Source of the DNA: VAXT01 sp963698015
GTDB lineage: Bacteria > Actinomycetota > Thermoleophilia > Gaiellales > Gaiellaceae
Assembly: GCA_963698015.1 (NCBI GenBank)
Contig: OY969109.1
Coordinates: 1,922,001-1,986,000, forward strand
Length of the DNA: 64,000 nt
Direction: 5' to 3'
Positions 33,652 to 42,915 of the stretch are shown in pieces. Position 1 is the stretch's first letter. Each line of letters begins with the position of its first letter. The notes under the pieces are model-generated. The model had not been told where the DNA came from, made no database searches, and saw nothing but the letters and a program-made list of their open reading frames with translations. The translations under genes and the position numbers were made by a program.

Positions 33652-33990
33652 CTAGTTGCCTACGGTCGGGTCGGGCATGAACTCCCGGACCTCTTGAGCA
33701 CAGCGGCAGGCGCCGGCGGTCTTGGCAGCCCACTCCAGCGCCTCCTCGCGTGAGGGTACGTCGACGACGCAGAGTCCGCCGATGGCCTCCGGGTACGGGC
33801 CGTCGGTGACCGTTCCGTCGGTGGCCACGATGCTCGCCTTCTGGTTTTCCAGTCCGCCGCCGAAGACCCACACGCCAGCGTTGATGGCCTCATGGACCAT
33901 CGCGAGCGAGGCGTTGGTCACGGCGGGCATGTCCTCGTCGGGGATGTGGTCCATCGCGTGGGCATCGAAGGAGATCAGGTACCGCGGCAT
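33652..33990 (-). CDS. YCII/DGPF-domain protein
   Basis: 112 aa from ATG 33990, preceded by GAGGAGT 5-6 bases upstream. MPRYLISFDAHAMDHIPDED at the start, VFGGGLENQKASIVATDGTV near 43-62, then DGPYPEAIGGLCVVDVPSRE near 64-83 is the DGPF-type motif of the YCII-related family. Members are small dimeric ferredoxin-like proteins, often beside ECF sigma factors or acting as hydrolases or chlorohydrolase-like enzymes; role here is unknown. Shares its whole 5' leader with the neighbouring MBL gene. Confidence 0.87.
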   Translation of the reverse strand: MPRYLISFDAHAMDHIPDEDMPAVTNASLAMVHEAINAGVWVFGGGLENQKASIVATDGTVTDGPYPEAIGGLCVVDVPSREEALEWAAKTAGACRCAQEVREFMPDPTVGN

Positions 33991-33994
33991 CGCA

Positions 33995-34124
33995 TGACTC
34001 CTCTCTCGGCGGCCTCCTCTGGCTGCACGTAGATGTTGCTCTCGAAGGTAGACCGCTCGGCGACCCTTAACTCATCGGCCTCTGCCCAGGCTGCGTCAGG
34101 GGACATTCCCGAACACTGGCCCAG
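33995..34124 (-). promoter_or_regulatory. Duplicated leader, copy 2 (upstream of YCII gene), with repeat copy C
   Basis: Second copy of the 130-bp leader. Repeat core TCAGGGGACATTCCCGAACA is at 34096-34115, continuing CTGGCCCAG. The Shine-Dalgarno GAGGAGT at the other end belongs to the YCII gene. Two unrelated genes thus carry nearly the same 5' region. Confidence 0.8.
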
Positions 34125-34204
34125 GCAGCTGGAATGAGTCCCGACCTGCTGTTGGGCTTGCTTCGAACCACCGCGGCCCGCTGCGTTCGGATTTGATACG
34201 CGCA

Positions 34205-35023
34205 ATGCCGACTCCCGGATGGGAACGCTTCGAGGCCTTCCTTTGGAGAACGAGTTCTCTGCTGGTCGTTGCGGAAAGTGAGTCCCTTGTTGTCGACCCG
34301 GCGATCTCGGCGGACGAAGTGGCCGGGATCGACCGCAGGGCCCTGGAGCTTGGCGCTCCAGTCCGGCAGGTGCTGATCACGCACGGGGACTGGGACCACG
34401 TCTGCGGCATCGGCGGCTTTCCCGATGCGGTGGTCGCGATGGGCGAGGAGACGGCGGCGAAGGTGGAGGACGGCTCGCGCGTTCAATCCATCCAGCGCGC
34501 CGTCGAGGCGTACGGCTTCGTCTCCTCCGGATCCCCGCGCGTCGACGAGACGTTCGCGCGCGGCCGGGCGGTCGCGCTCGGCGAATTCGTCGTCGAGACG
34601 TTCCCGCTCGTCGGCCATACCCCCGACGGCGCCGGCTTCCGGCTTCGTGAGCTCGGGCTCCTCGTCGTCGGCGACTACCTGTCGGCGGTCGAGTTTCCCT
34701 TCGCGACTTCACCGGCCGCGTATCGGCTGACCCTTGCCGGCTTGATCGAGCTGCTTGGCGAAGACCCGCCGGAGACGGTGATTCCGGGCCACGGTCCGCC
34801 GCTCGCAGCCGAGGAGGCTCTCGGCGTCGCGGAGGCCGATCTTCGCTACCTCCGCTCCCTTCACGCGGCCGTCGTCGACGCGCTGGCCCGGGACGGAACG
34901 CGCGACGAGGCGCGCGCAGCCGGTTTGGCCGTTGCCCTGCCACGAGAGTGCTCGCCCGACCTCGAGGAGATGCGCGGCTTCAACGTCGACCGCCAAATCG
35001 AGGAGATCCTCCCCGCGTCGTAA
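34205..35023 (+). CDS. Metallo-beta-lactamase-fold protein, second and distinct copy
   Basis: 272 aa from ATG 34205 (TTG 34193 also in frame). The metal motif is ITHGDWDHVCGIGGF near residues 60-74 (HxxxDH), with LVGHTPDGAGFRL near 138-150, LLVVGDYLS near 153-161 and VIPGHGPPL near 194-202. The first metal histidine of HxHxDH is replaced (HGDWDH), so the site may bind fewer metals or act differently. Not a close relative of the 32887-33504 protein. A C-terminal helical part of ~65 residues follows. Confidence 0.85.
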   Translation: MPTPGWERFEAFLWRTSSLLVVAESESLVVDPAISADEVAGIDRRALELGAPVRQVLITHGDWDHVCGIGGFPDAVVAMGEETAAKVEDGSRVQSIQRAVEAYGFVSSGSPRVDETFARGRAVALGEFVVETFPLVGHTPDGAGFRLRELGLLVVGDYLSAVEFPFATSPAAYRLTLAGLIELLGEDPPETVIPGHGPPLAAEEALGVAEADLRYLRSLHAAVVDALARDGTRDEARAAGLAVALPRECSPDLEEMRGFNVDRQIEEILPAS

Positions 35024-35095
35024 GACTGTTACCCGATAGCTCCTCGGGAGCGCGAGCTCCCGGCTCACAAGACGCGTCAGCCATTGCCGCCATCC

Positions 35096-35133
35096 TCTGG
35101 TGACATTCCCGCACGCTGGCCCGGCCAAGCGCG
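35096..35133 (+). repeat. Accessory-segment repeat, copy D
   Basis: TGGTGACATTCCCGCACGCT then GGCCCGGCCAAGCGC. More diverged than copies B and C but with the core GACATTCCC and CTGGCCC. Lies 73 bp after the second MBL gene. Confidence 0.7.
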
Positions 35134-35306
35134 CGTGTCTCCTGAGCCCGATTCGCTTACTTATGAGTTGGGGGTGAACAGCCTCCACGCTGCTCGGAGA
35201 CGACTTCGACGGCACCGTCGGTCACTTTGATGGCGGTCTGGTCGTCAATCGCGTACTCCGGCCCCGGCAAGCCGGGGGCAGCGCAGCACGACGAAAATCG
35301 TCCCTA

Positions 35307-35347
35307 GCGCTCTGGCGTCATTCCGAAACACTGGCCCAAGTGAGCGC
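35307..35347 (+). repeat. Accessory-segment repeat, copy E
   Basis: Core GGCGTCATTCCGAAACACTG then GCCCAAG, bracketed by perfect inverted arms GCGCTC (35307-35312) and GAGCGC (35342-35347), matching the arm arrangement of copy A. Confidence 0.75.
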
Positions 35348-35532
35348 CCTCGGCCTTCTGCGCAACCGGCCAGTTGCCGGGGCACCGATGACTTCCGGCC
35401 GGCAGTGGCGTCTGAAGCAATAGCGACAGGCCCACACACGCCGCGGCCACGCCAGCGCTGCGGCCCTGAACAGGCGCGTTCCCGTAGCGAGCACGGGGTC
35501 CCCAGACGACCCGAGTCCAAGGAGGTCTGATC

Positions 35533-36096
35533 ATGCGGAAGCTGATAGCGACGGTGTTCAACTACTCGCTCGACGGGCTTCTCGCCGACGAGGGCACCGA
35601 GTTTTGGAATTTCTGCTTCGACCTGCCCGAAAACCGTGAGCCCGACGACCCGGCGCAGCTCGACTTTCTCCAGAGCGCGTACGCGCACATTATGGGCCGC
35701 ACCGCCTACGAGGGCATCGCCGGGTCCATGACAACGTCCACCGACCACCCGTTCGCCGACATCCTGAACGCCGGGCGCAAGGTCGTCTTCTCCCGGACCC
35801 TCAAGACGGCCGACTGGGCCAACACCACCATCGCCGCTGGTGACACGGCAGAAGAGATCGACAAGCTCAGGCTGACCGGCGACGGCTACATCGTGGTCTG
35901 GGGCGGCGTCAGCTTCTGGCGGTCGCTCATGCGGCTCGACCTGATCGACGAGTTCCAGGTGTCCTTGTTCCCCTACGTGGCGGGCGAGGGCACCCGGCTG
36001 TTCGACGACGTCCCCAAGTCCTACCGGCTCGACCTGGTCTCCAGCACCGCCTCCAGCAACGGGATCGTCGAGCTGGAGTACCGGCGGCACCGTTAA
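35533..36096 (+). CDS. Dihydrofolate-reductase-fold protein (RibD C-terminal type)
   Basis: 187 aa from ATG 35533 with a strong AAGGAGGT box. Pattern of the RibD-C/YyaP-like family: MRKLIATVFNYSLDGLLADE at the start (beta 1 and substrate loop), HIMGRTAYEGIAGSM near 55-69, KVVFSRTLKTADWANTTI near 83-100, and DGYIVVWGGVSFWRSLMRLD near 117-136 with the NADPH-binding GG. Stand-alone members are reductases of unknown substrate and are frequent in mobile regions. Composition is lower in GC than the core genes. Flanked by repeat copy E and by gene remnants. Confidence 0.87.
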   Translation: MRKLIATVFNYSLDGLLADEGTEFWNFCFDLPENREPDDPAQLDFLQSAYAHIMGRTAYEGIAGSMTTSTDHPFADILNAGRKVVFSRTLKTADWANTTIAAGDTAEEIDKLRLTGDGYIVVWGGVSFWRSLMRLDLIDEFQVSLFPYVAGEGTRLFDDVPKSYRLDLVSSTASSNGIVELEYRRHR

Positions 36097-36357
36097 CCCA
36101 GCGGCCGAGTCCACAGGAAAGTCGATCGTCGTCAACGTCTCCGGTCCGGCCACGGAGATCGTGCACCCGGACGGCACGGCCGACTTGACCATCGAAGGCT
36201 CGGTCCTCGTCAGCTACAACGCTCGCTTAGCCCGCGCAGCCCAGCTACGTACATCTACACCGGACACACGGTCTTCTCGATCTCCGATGATGGGATCCTG
36301 ACGCTCGTCAGCACGACCGACAGGGAGCCGTTCGACGTCTGCGCCGCGCTCTCGTAG
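36097..36357 (+). pseudogene. Frameshifted remnant of an unrecognised beta-rich protein
   Basis: Right after the reductase gene, one frame encodes GKSIVVNVSGPATEIVHPDG and LTIEGSVLVSYNARLA, then a different frame continues YIYTGHTVFSISDDGILTLV and ends FDVCAALS at TAG 36355. The switch is near 36220-36250. This reads as a decayed gene lacking its 5' end; the family is not recognised. Confidence 0.4.
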
Positions 36358-36422
36358 CGCGGTCAGGCGGAGGACAAGGCTTAGTCTGCGGCCTCGTCGA
36401 GACTCATTGCCCTGCCCTCCTC

Positions 36423-36539
36423 ATGTCGATGTCTCTCGACGGGTACGTCGCCGACGCGAACGACGGGGTCGCCGAAGTTTGCGATTGGTACTTCTCGGGC
36501 CGTTCGGGTGACATTGCGGAACAGGCCAAGCCCTCCTAG
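36423..36539 (+). pseudogene. Truncated 5' end of a second dihydrofolate-reductase-fold gene
   Basis: ATG 36423 opens 38 codons: SMSLDGYVADANDGVAEVCD and WYFSG match the usual N-terminus of RibD-C type reductases (SMSLDGYVAGPND..). The match ends inside repeat copy F (36506-36533), after which the frame reads unrelated residues to TAG 36537. The gene therefore looks cut at the repeat. Confidence 0.6.
36506..36533 (+). repeat. Accessory-segment repeat, copy F (degenerate)
   Basis: GGGTGACATTGCGGAACA then GGCCAAGCCC: the core with the central CTGG lost. It forms the right end of the repeat-bearing segment and the break point of the truncated reductase gene. Confidence 0.6.
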
Positions 36540-36601
36540 TCGTACGAAAGGTTCACAGCCTCTTTACAAAGACCTCATGCCGCCGCGGGAAACTCCTCGC
36601 G

Positions 36602-38314
36602 ATGGCAGCCTCGACACGTTGGATCGTCCTGGCCGCCCTGGCTGCGGGGCTCACTGCCGTGGCCACGCTGAGCGGATCGGCCGCCGGCGAGTCGAAGTCC
36701 TCCTCGGCCGTCCGCCCCAACGTCCTCGTCCTGATGACCGACGACCAGACCGTCGAGTCGATGCGCGTGATGCCGAACGTGAAGACGCTGATCGCCGACC
36801 AGGGCGTCACGTTCGACAACAGCTTCGTCTCCTACTCGCTCTGCTGCCCGTCGCGCTCGACCTTCCTCACCGGCCAGTACGCGCACAACCACGGCGTCTG
36901 GGGCAACGCGGCGCCGAACGGCGGCTACTACAAGCTCGACTCGACGAACACTCTCCCGGTCTGGCTCCAGCGCGCCGGCTACCAGACGATCCACCTCGGC
37001 AAGTACCTGAACCAGTACGGGACGCAGAACCCGCGCGAGATCCCGCCCGGCTGGGGCCAGTGGTACGGCACACCCGATCCGTCCACCTACCGCTACCTGA
37101 ACTACACGATCAACGAGAACGGCAACCTCGTCCAGTTCGGCACGGCCGCCGCGGACTACAAGACGGACGTCGAGTCCCGGCTCGCGGTCGACCTCCTCTC
37201 CCGCCAGGCCGCCGATCCACGCCCGTTCTTCATGTGGGTCGCGTTCCTCGCGCCGCATGCGGGCAACCCACGTGACCCCGACGACCCGAGCGGCCTCGCG
37301 ACCCCGTCGCCCGCTCCGCGCCACAGGAACCGCTTCGCGAACGAGCCGCTGCCGATGCCGGCGTCGTTCAACGAGGCCGACGTCTCCGACAAGCCCGCGG
37401 CGATCCGGAACCGCGCGCTGATCGGCCCCGCGAGGATCAGGGCGATCCGGGAGAACTACCAGCAGCGGCTCGAGTCGCTGCTCGCGGTCGACGACGCGGT
37501 CGCCCAGATCGTGAACGAGCTGGCACGCATCGGGAAGCTGAACGACACGTACATCATCTTCACCTCGGACAACGGCTTCATGCACGGCGAGCACCGCGTG
37601 CAGCAGGGCAAGGTCGTCCTCTACGAGCCGTCGATCCGCGTCCCGCTGCTCATCCGCGGCCCCGGGATCCCCGCCGGCCGGCACCGGTCGCAGTTCGTCG
37701 CGAACATCGACCTCGCGCCGACGATCGTCCAGGCGACGGGCGCGCAGCCCGGGCGGGTCATGGACGGGCGCTCGCTGATCCCGTTCGCGAAGGACCGGCT
37801 GCTCCAGTCGGCGCGCGACATCCTGCTCGAGACGCCGACGTACGCGGGCGTCCGCTCGCCGAACTGGCTGTACGCCGAGCACGTGACCGGCGAGAAGGAG
37901 CTGTACAGCCTCGCGCGCGACCGCGACGAGCTGAACAGCCTGCAGACGAACCCGGACTACGACCGGATGGAGGCGAACCTCGCGCTGCGGCTCGCCCGGC
38001 TGCGGCAGTGCAAGGGCGCGGTGTGCCGCCGCGGCGTCCAGCTCTCGCTGGGCACGCGGCTTCAGCGCCGCGGGCGCGGCTGCCGCGCGTCGAAGGTCTT
38101 CGCCAGGGTCGGCGGCCCGTCGGCGCGACGCATTGCGAACACGGCGTTCTACCTGGACGGGCACCTGCTCAAGCGGGATCGTCGCGCCCCGTTCACGGTC
38201 TTCGTCCCGAAGCGATTCGCGAAGCCGGACGGCTCGCTGCTCGAGGCGCTGACGACGCTGAGCGACTCGCGCAGGCAGACGCTCACGCGCCACATCGCCG
38301 GCTGTTCCTTCTAA
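36602..38314 (+). CDS. Secreted sulfatase (arylsulfatase A family)
   Basis: 570 aa. Signal peptide in residues 1-29 (AASTRWIVLAALAAGLTAVA..GSAAGE). Sulfatase core about 38-430: NVLVLMTDDQTVESM near 39-53 carries metal aspartates, LCCPSRSTFLTGQYAH near 80-95 holds the CxPSR site whose first Cys is converted to formylglycine, and FTSDNGFMHGEHR near 320-332 supplies further metal residues. The last ~120 residues are basic with repeated cysteines and resemble an extra domain. No formylglycine-generating enzyme or anSME is in the window. Substrate: an extracellular sulfate ester, identity unknown. Confidence 0.92.
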   Translation: MAASTRWIVLAALAAGLTAVATLSGSAAGESKSSSAVRPNVLVLMTDDQTVESMRVMPNVKTLIADQGVTFDNSFVSYSLCCPSRSTFLTGQYAHNHGVWGNAAPNGGYYKLDSTNTLPVWLQRAGYQTIHLGKYLNQYGTQNPREIPPGWGQWYGTPDPSTYRYLNYTINENGNLVQFGTAAADYKTDVESRLAVDLLSRQAADPRPFFMWVAFLAPHAGNPRDPDDPSGLATPSPAPRHRNRFANEPLPMPASFNEADVSDKPAAIRNRALIGPARIRAIRENYQQRLESLLAVDDAVAQIVNELARIGKLNDTYIIFTSDNGFMHGEHRVQQGKVVLYEPSIRVPLLIRGPGIPAGRHRSQFVANIDLAPTIVQATGAQPGRVMDGRSLIPFAKDRLLQSARDILLETPTYAGVRSPNWLYAEHVTGEKELYSLARDRDELNSLQTNPDYDRMEANLALRLARLRQCKGAVCRRGVQLSLGTRLQRRGRGCRASKVFARVGGPSARRIANTAFYLDGHLLKRDRRAPFTVFVPKRFAKPDGSLLEALTTLSDSRRQTLTRHIAGCSF

Positions 38315-38342
38315 GGGCGCCGCGACATAAGAGAATGGCGGC

Positions 38343-39584
38343 GTGCGAGTCGCCACCTACCGCGCACCGAACTTCGTCTTCAGCGAGCACGAGTTCGAGT
38401 TGCCGCTCGACCACGCTGAGCCGGGCGGCCCGACGATCACCGTCTTCGCGCGCGAGGTCGTCACTCCGGCGCGCGAGCACGACGACCAGCCGTGGCTCGT
38501 CTTCCTCCAGGGCGGCCCCGGGTTCGAAGCTCCTCGCCTCCTCAAGCTGATCGACGAGACCTGGTGGGAGCGCGCGCTCCAGGACTACCGGCTGCTGCTC
38601 CTCGACCAGCGCGGCACGGGCCGCTCGACTCCGGTCGGGCCGCTTCCGGACATGTCCGCCGACGAGCAGGCCGAGTACCTGACCCACTTCCGGGCCGATT
38701 CGATCGTTCGGGACGCCGAGGCGATCCGCAACGAGCTCGGGGTCGAGAAATGGAGTGTGCTCGGCCAGAGCTTCGGCGGCTTCTGCATCGCCTGTTACCT
38801 CTCCCAGGCGCCGGAGGGCCTGGCCGAGGCGTTCATCATGGGCGGGCTGCCACCGCTGGAGAGGCACCCCGACGACGTCTATCGCGCGACGTACGAGCGA
38901 ACGCGCGCGAAGAACGCCGCCTACTACGAGCGCTACCCCGAGGATCGCGAGCGCGTCCGCCGGATTGTCGAGCGCCTCGAGTCCGAGGATGTGCGCCTCC
39001 CCTCGGGCGACCGGCTCACCGCCCGGCGCTTCCGCCAGATCGGGCACGTGCTCGGCATGAGCTACGGCGCCGAGACCGTCCACTACATCGTCGAGCTGCC
39101 CTTCGGCTCGCCCGCGTTCCTGCACGACGTGGAGCTGTCCCAGATGTTCCCCCGGAACCCGTTGTACGCCGTGATCCACGAGGCCTGCTACGCGACCGGC
39201 GCGGCGACGCGGTGGTCGGCCGAGCGCGTCTTCCCCGACGAGCTGCGCGACGACCCGACGTTCCTCACCGGCGAGCACATCTATCCGTGGATGGTCGAGG
39301 AGTACGGCGCGCTCGAGCCGTTGGCCGAAGCCGCACAGATCCTTGCCGAGCACGAGTGGCCGACGCTATACGACATCCAACGGCTCGCCGGGAACGAGGT
39401 TCCGGCTGCGGCCGCGATCTACGCCGAGGACATGTACGTGCCGCGCCAGTTCTCGGAGGAGACGGCCGCCGCCATCCGGGGCCTCCGGCCCTGGGTGACG
39501 AACGAGTACGAGCACGACGGCCTGCGCGCGAACGGCACCCGCGTCCTCGGGCGGCTGCTCGACCTCGTCCAGGGCCGGGCATAG
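38343..39584 (+). CDS. Alpha/beta-hydrolase, S33 proline-iminopeptidase family
   Basis: 413 aa from GTG 38343. Oxyanion-hole motif FLQGGPGFEAP near residues 56-66, LLLDQRGTGRSTPV near 86-99 and the nucleophile elbow GQSFGG with Ser143 are the standard S33 set. Length and the large helical insertion match actinobacterial prolyl aminopeptidase-like enzymes that release N-terminal residues from peptides. No signal peptide. Ends four bases before livG, so peptide hydrolysis and branched-chain amino acid uptake may be co-transcribed. Confidence 0.9.
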   Translation: MRVATYRAPNFVFSEHEFELPLDHAEPGGPTITVFAREVVTPAREHDDQPWLVFLQGGPGFEAPRLLKLIDETWWERALQDYRLLLLDQRGTGRSTPVGPLPDMSADEQAEYLTHFRADSIVRDAEAIRNELGVEKWSVLGQSFGGFCIACYLSQAPEGLAEAFIMGGLPPLERHPDDVYRATYERTRAKNAAYYERYPEDRERVRRIVERLESEDVRLPSGDRLTARRFRQIGHVLGMSYGAETVHYIVELPFGSPAFLHDVELSQMFPRNPLYAVIHEACYATGAATRWSAERVFPDELRDDPTFLTGEHIYPWMVEEYGALEPLAEAAQILAEHEWPTLYDIQRLAGNEVPAAAAIYAEDMYVPRQFSEETAAAIRGLRPWVTNEYEHDGLRANGTRVLGRLLDLVQGRA

Positions 39585-39588
39585 CGCG

Positions 39589-40295
39589 TTGGCGCTGCTC
39601 GAGCTCGAGCACGTCACGCGGCGCTTCGGCGGTGTGTTCGCGCTCGACGACGTCTCGTTCTCGGTCGAGCCGGGCGAGATCGCGGGGTTGATCGGGCCGA
39701 ACGGCGCCGGCAAGACGACGGCGTTCAACGTGATCACGCGGCTCTACAAGCCGGACTCCGGGGCGGTCGCGTTCGACGGCGAGAGCCTGCTCGGGACCCC
39801 GCCGCACGGCGTGATCCGGCGCGGGATCGCGCGCACCTTCCAGAACGTCGAGCTGTTCTCGACGATGACCGTGCGCGAGAACGTCCTCGTCGGAGCGCAC
39901 TCGCGTCGCGCCGCGCGGTCGGGGCTGCGCGAGATCCTCGAGTACCTCGAGCTGGAGCGGCTCGCGGAACGGCCGGTGTCCGGGCTGCCGTACTCGACGC
40001 GAAAGCGGATCGAGCTCGCCCGCGCGCTCGTCTCGGAGCCGCGCCTGCTCCTGCTCGACGAGCCCGCGGGCGGTCTCAGCCACGAAGAGGTCGAGGAGCT
40101 CGGCGAGTTCATCACGCGCACGCGCGCGCGCTTCGACCTGACCGTGCTCCTCGTCGAGCACCACATGAACCTCGTGATGCGGGTCTCCGACTCGGTCACC
40201 GTTCTCGACTTCGGCAAGAAGATCGCCGCGGGTACGCCGGCCGAAGTGCAGCGCGACCCGGCCGTGATCGAGGCCTACCTGGGGACGACCGACTG

Positions 40296-40296
<1 letters not shown>
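39589..40296 (+). CDS. livG: Branched-chain amino acid ABC transporter ATPase
   Basis: 235 aa from TTG 39589, four bases after the peptidase stop. Walker A GPNGAGKTTAFNVI near residues 34-47, IARTFQNVELF near 83-93 (LivG-type Q-loop) and LLLLDEPAGGLSHEEVEEL near 157-175 place it with LivG rather than LivF. The signature region reads LPYSTRKRIELARAL, replacing the canonical LSGGQ, a noticeable deviation that also occurs in LivG relatives. Partner of LivF, LivH, LivM and LivK encoded next to it. Confidence 0.93.
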
Positions 40297-41003
<707 letters not shown>

Positions 41004-41004
41004 C

Positions 41005-41904
41005 TTGACCGAATTCCTGCAACAGGTCGTCGCGGGGCTTGCCTCCGGATCCATCTACGCCCTGCTCGCGCTCGCGATCGTGATCATCTACCGCTCGACC
41101 GGCGTCGTGAACTTCGCGCAGGGCGAGATGGCCACCTTCACGACCTTCATCGCCTGGACGCTCGTCGACCACGGCATCGGCTACTGGGGCGCGTTCGCGC
41201 TGACGCTCCTGATCGCCTTCGTCGGCGGGATCGCGCTCGAGCGGATCGTCGTGCGCCCCGTCGAGGGGAAGCCCGTGATCAACGCGGTCATCCTCACGAT
41301 CGGGCTCTTCATCCTCCTCGGCGGCCTCTCGAACTGGATCTGGAAGGCCGAGGTGCGCTCGTTCCCGCCCAGCCGGCCGTTCCCGACGAGCGCGTGGGAT
41401 CTCGGCGGCGTCGCCGTCTCGAAGCAGGACGCGGGGATCCTCGTCGTGATGCTCGTCCTCCTCGCGCTCCTGTGGTCGCTGTTCCGGTACACGAAGCTCG
41501 GGCTCGCGCTCCGGGCCACGGCCCTCAACCCGGTCGCGAGCCGGCTCGTCGGGATCCGCGTCGGCTGGATGCTCGGGCTCGGCTGGGGGCTGGCCGCTGC
41601 GATCGGCGCGGTCGCCGGGCTCTTCACCGCCGCGGCCGCTCCGCCGCTCGACCCGAACATGATGCGGCCGGTCCTGATCTATGCGTTCGCGGCCGCGGTC
41701 GTCGGCGGTCTCGAGAGCCCGGTCGGCGCGGTCGTCGGCGGGCTCATGATCGGCGTCGTGCTGAACCTGATCGCGACCTACGACACGCATCTGCATCTCG
41801 ACCTCGACCGCATGCGGCTCCCGATCGCGCTGGCCCTGATCCTGATCGTGCTGCTCGCGCGGCCGACCGGGCTGTTCGGACGTCAGTTGGTGCGCCGTGT
41901 CTAG
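41005..41904 (+). CDS. livH: Branched-chain amino acid ABC transporter permease
   Basis: 299 aa from TTG 41005 (two bases after livF's stop codon begins its last base). About eight membrane helices. GLASGSIYALLALAIVIIYR near residues 12-31, VVNFAQGEMATFTTF near 34-48 and LGLALRATALNPVASRLVGI near 167-186 are diagnostic of LivH. Overlaps livM by 8 bp. Length normal. Confidence 0.94.
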   Translation: MTEFLQQVVAGLASGSIYALLALAIVIIYRSTGVVNFAQGEMATFTTFIAWTLVDHGIGYWGAFALTLLIAFVGGIALERIVVRPVEGKPVINAVILTIGLFILLGGLSNWIWKAEVRSFPPSRPFPTSAWDLGGVAVSKQDAGILVVMLVLLALLWSLFRYTKLGLALRATALNPVASRLVGIRVGWMLGLGWGLAAAIGAVAGLFTAAAAPPLDPNMMRPVLIYAFAAAVVGGLESPVGAVVGGLMIGVVLNLIATYDTHLHLDLDRMRLPIALALILIVLLARPTGLFGRQLVRRV

Positions 41905-42910
41905 GCTCGCTCTCGCCAGGACGGTCGCGGCCACGCTCGCCTTCGCCGCGAGCGTTGCGTTCATCCTGCTCGCCCCGCACTGGGACAAGGTCGGCGACAT
42001 CAAGGGCGCGCAGATGGGCACGTACTTCATCGCGATCCTCGGGCTCAACATCGTCACCGGCTACACGGGCCAGATCTCGCTCGCCCAGGGTGCCTTCATG
42101 GCTATCGGCGGCTACACGACGGCGTTCCTCGTCACCCACGGCGTCCGCGACCTCTGGACGATCCCGATCGCGGCGCTCGTCGCGGGCGTGTTCGGCTTCC
42201 TGCTCGGGATCCCGGCTCTGCGCCTCTCGGGGCTCTACCTCGCGCTCGTCACGTTCGGGCTGGCGGTCGCGATGCCCGACCTGATCGCCTGGGACAAGCT
42301 GGGCTCGCTGACGAGCGGCGGGAAGCCGATCCAGCTCTTCGGCAACAAGCACCTGCTCGGCCAGGGGTTCAACGACGTGAGCCTGCTCGGGCAGACGCTC
42401 TCGTTCAACCGCGCCGTCTACTACCTGACGTGGGCGCTCGCGCTCGTCCTGTTCGTGCTCGCCTGGCTGCTGCTGCGGGGAGCGCCGGGTCGGGCCTTTC
42501 GCGCGGTCCGGGACAGCGAGATCGCGGCCGCGTCGTCGGGCGTCAACATCGCCGCCTACAAGACGGTCGCGTTCGCGATCGGCGCCGCGTACGCGGGGGT
42601 CGCCGGCTCCCTGCTCGTGATGGCGGTCGCGTTCGCCGACCCGCAGTCCTTCCCCGCGAAGCTGTCGCTCACGATTCTCGTCGGTGCGGTGATCGCCGGG
42701 CTCGGATCGATGTGGGGCGTGCTCCTCGGCGCCGCGTTCGTCGAGTTCCTGCCCGTGGCGTCGGTGCACATCTCGAAGGCGCAGGGCGTGCCCGATGCGA
42801 TCTACGGGGCGGCTCTGATCCTGATCGTGCTGGTGCTTCCGGCCGGGGTCGCGGGATTGCTCAAGCGCGCAGCTTCCCCGCTAACAACTCGGCTATACAC
42901 TCGGTCTTAG
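41897..42910 (+). CDS. livM: Branched-chain amino acid ABC transporter permease
   Basis: 337 aa from GTG 41897. About nine to ten membrane helices; GLNIVTGYTGQISLAQGAFM near residues 50-69 and PGRAFRAVRDSEIAAASSGV near 196-215 are LivM hallmarks, the latter being the EAA-like cytoplasmic loop. Works with LivH as the translocation path. Ends five bases before livK. Confidence 0.94.
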   Translation: MSRLALARTVAATLAFAASVAFILLAPHWDKVGDIKGAQMGTYFIAILGLNIVTGYTGQISLAQGAFMAIGGYTTAFLVTHGVRDLWTIPIAALVAGVFGFLLGIPALRLSGLYLALVTFGLAVAMPDLIAWDKLGSLTSGGKPIQLFGNKHLLGQGFNDVSLLGQTLSFNRAVYYLTWALALVLFVLAWLLLRGAPGRAFRAVRDSEIAAASSGVNIAAYKTVAFAIGAAYAGVAGSLLVMAVAFADPQSFPAKLSLTILVGAVIAGLGSMWGVLLGAAFVEFLPVASVHISKAQGVPDAIYGAALILIVLVLPAGVAGLLKRAASPLTTRLYTRS

Positions 42911-42915
42911 CTCCA

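Larger units (their letters stand above)
35024..35532 (+). other. Intergenic region with repeat copies D and E and a possible gene remnant
   Basis: 509 bp without an intact gene. Copies D and E of the accessory repeat lie at 35096-35133 and 35307-35347. Between them the minus strand from about 35290 to 35157 stays open and encodes YAIDDQTAIKVTDGAVEVV and a short tail, without a start codon: perhaps the 3' end of a lost gene. Just before the next gene is an AAGGAGGT box at 35519-35526. Confidence 0.5.

Noticed and set aside
32576..36540. Classical integron attC array
   Set aside because: Single-gene units and same-orientation repeats suggested it, but I found no GTTRRRY/RYYYAAC core pairs at the repeats and no integron integrase in the window.
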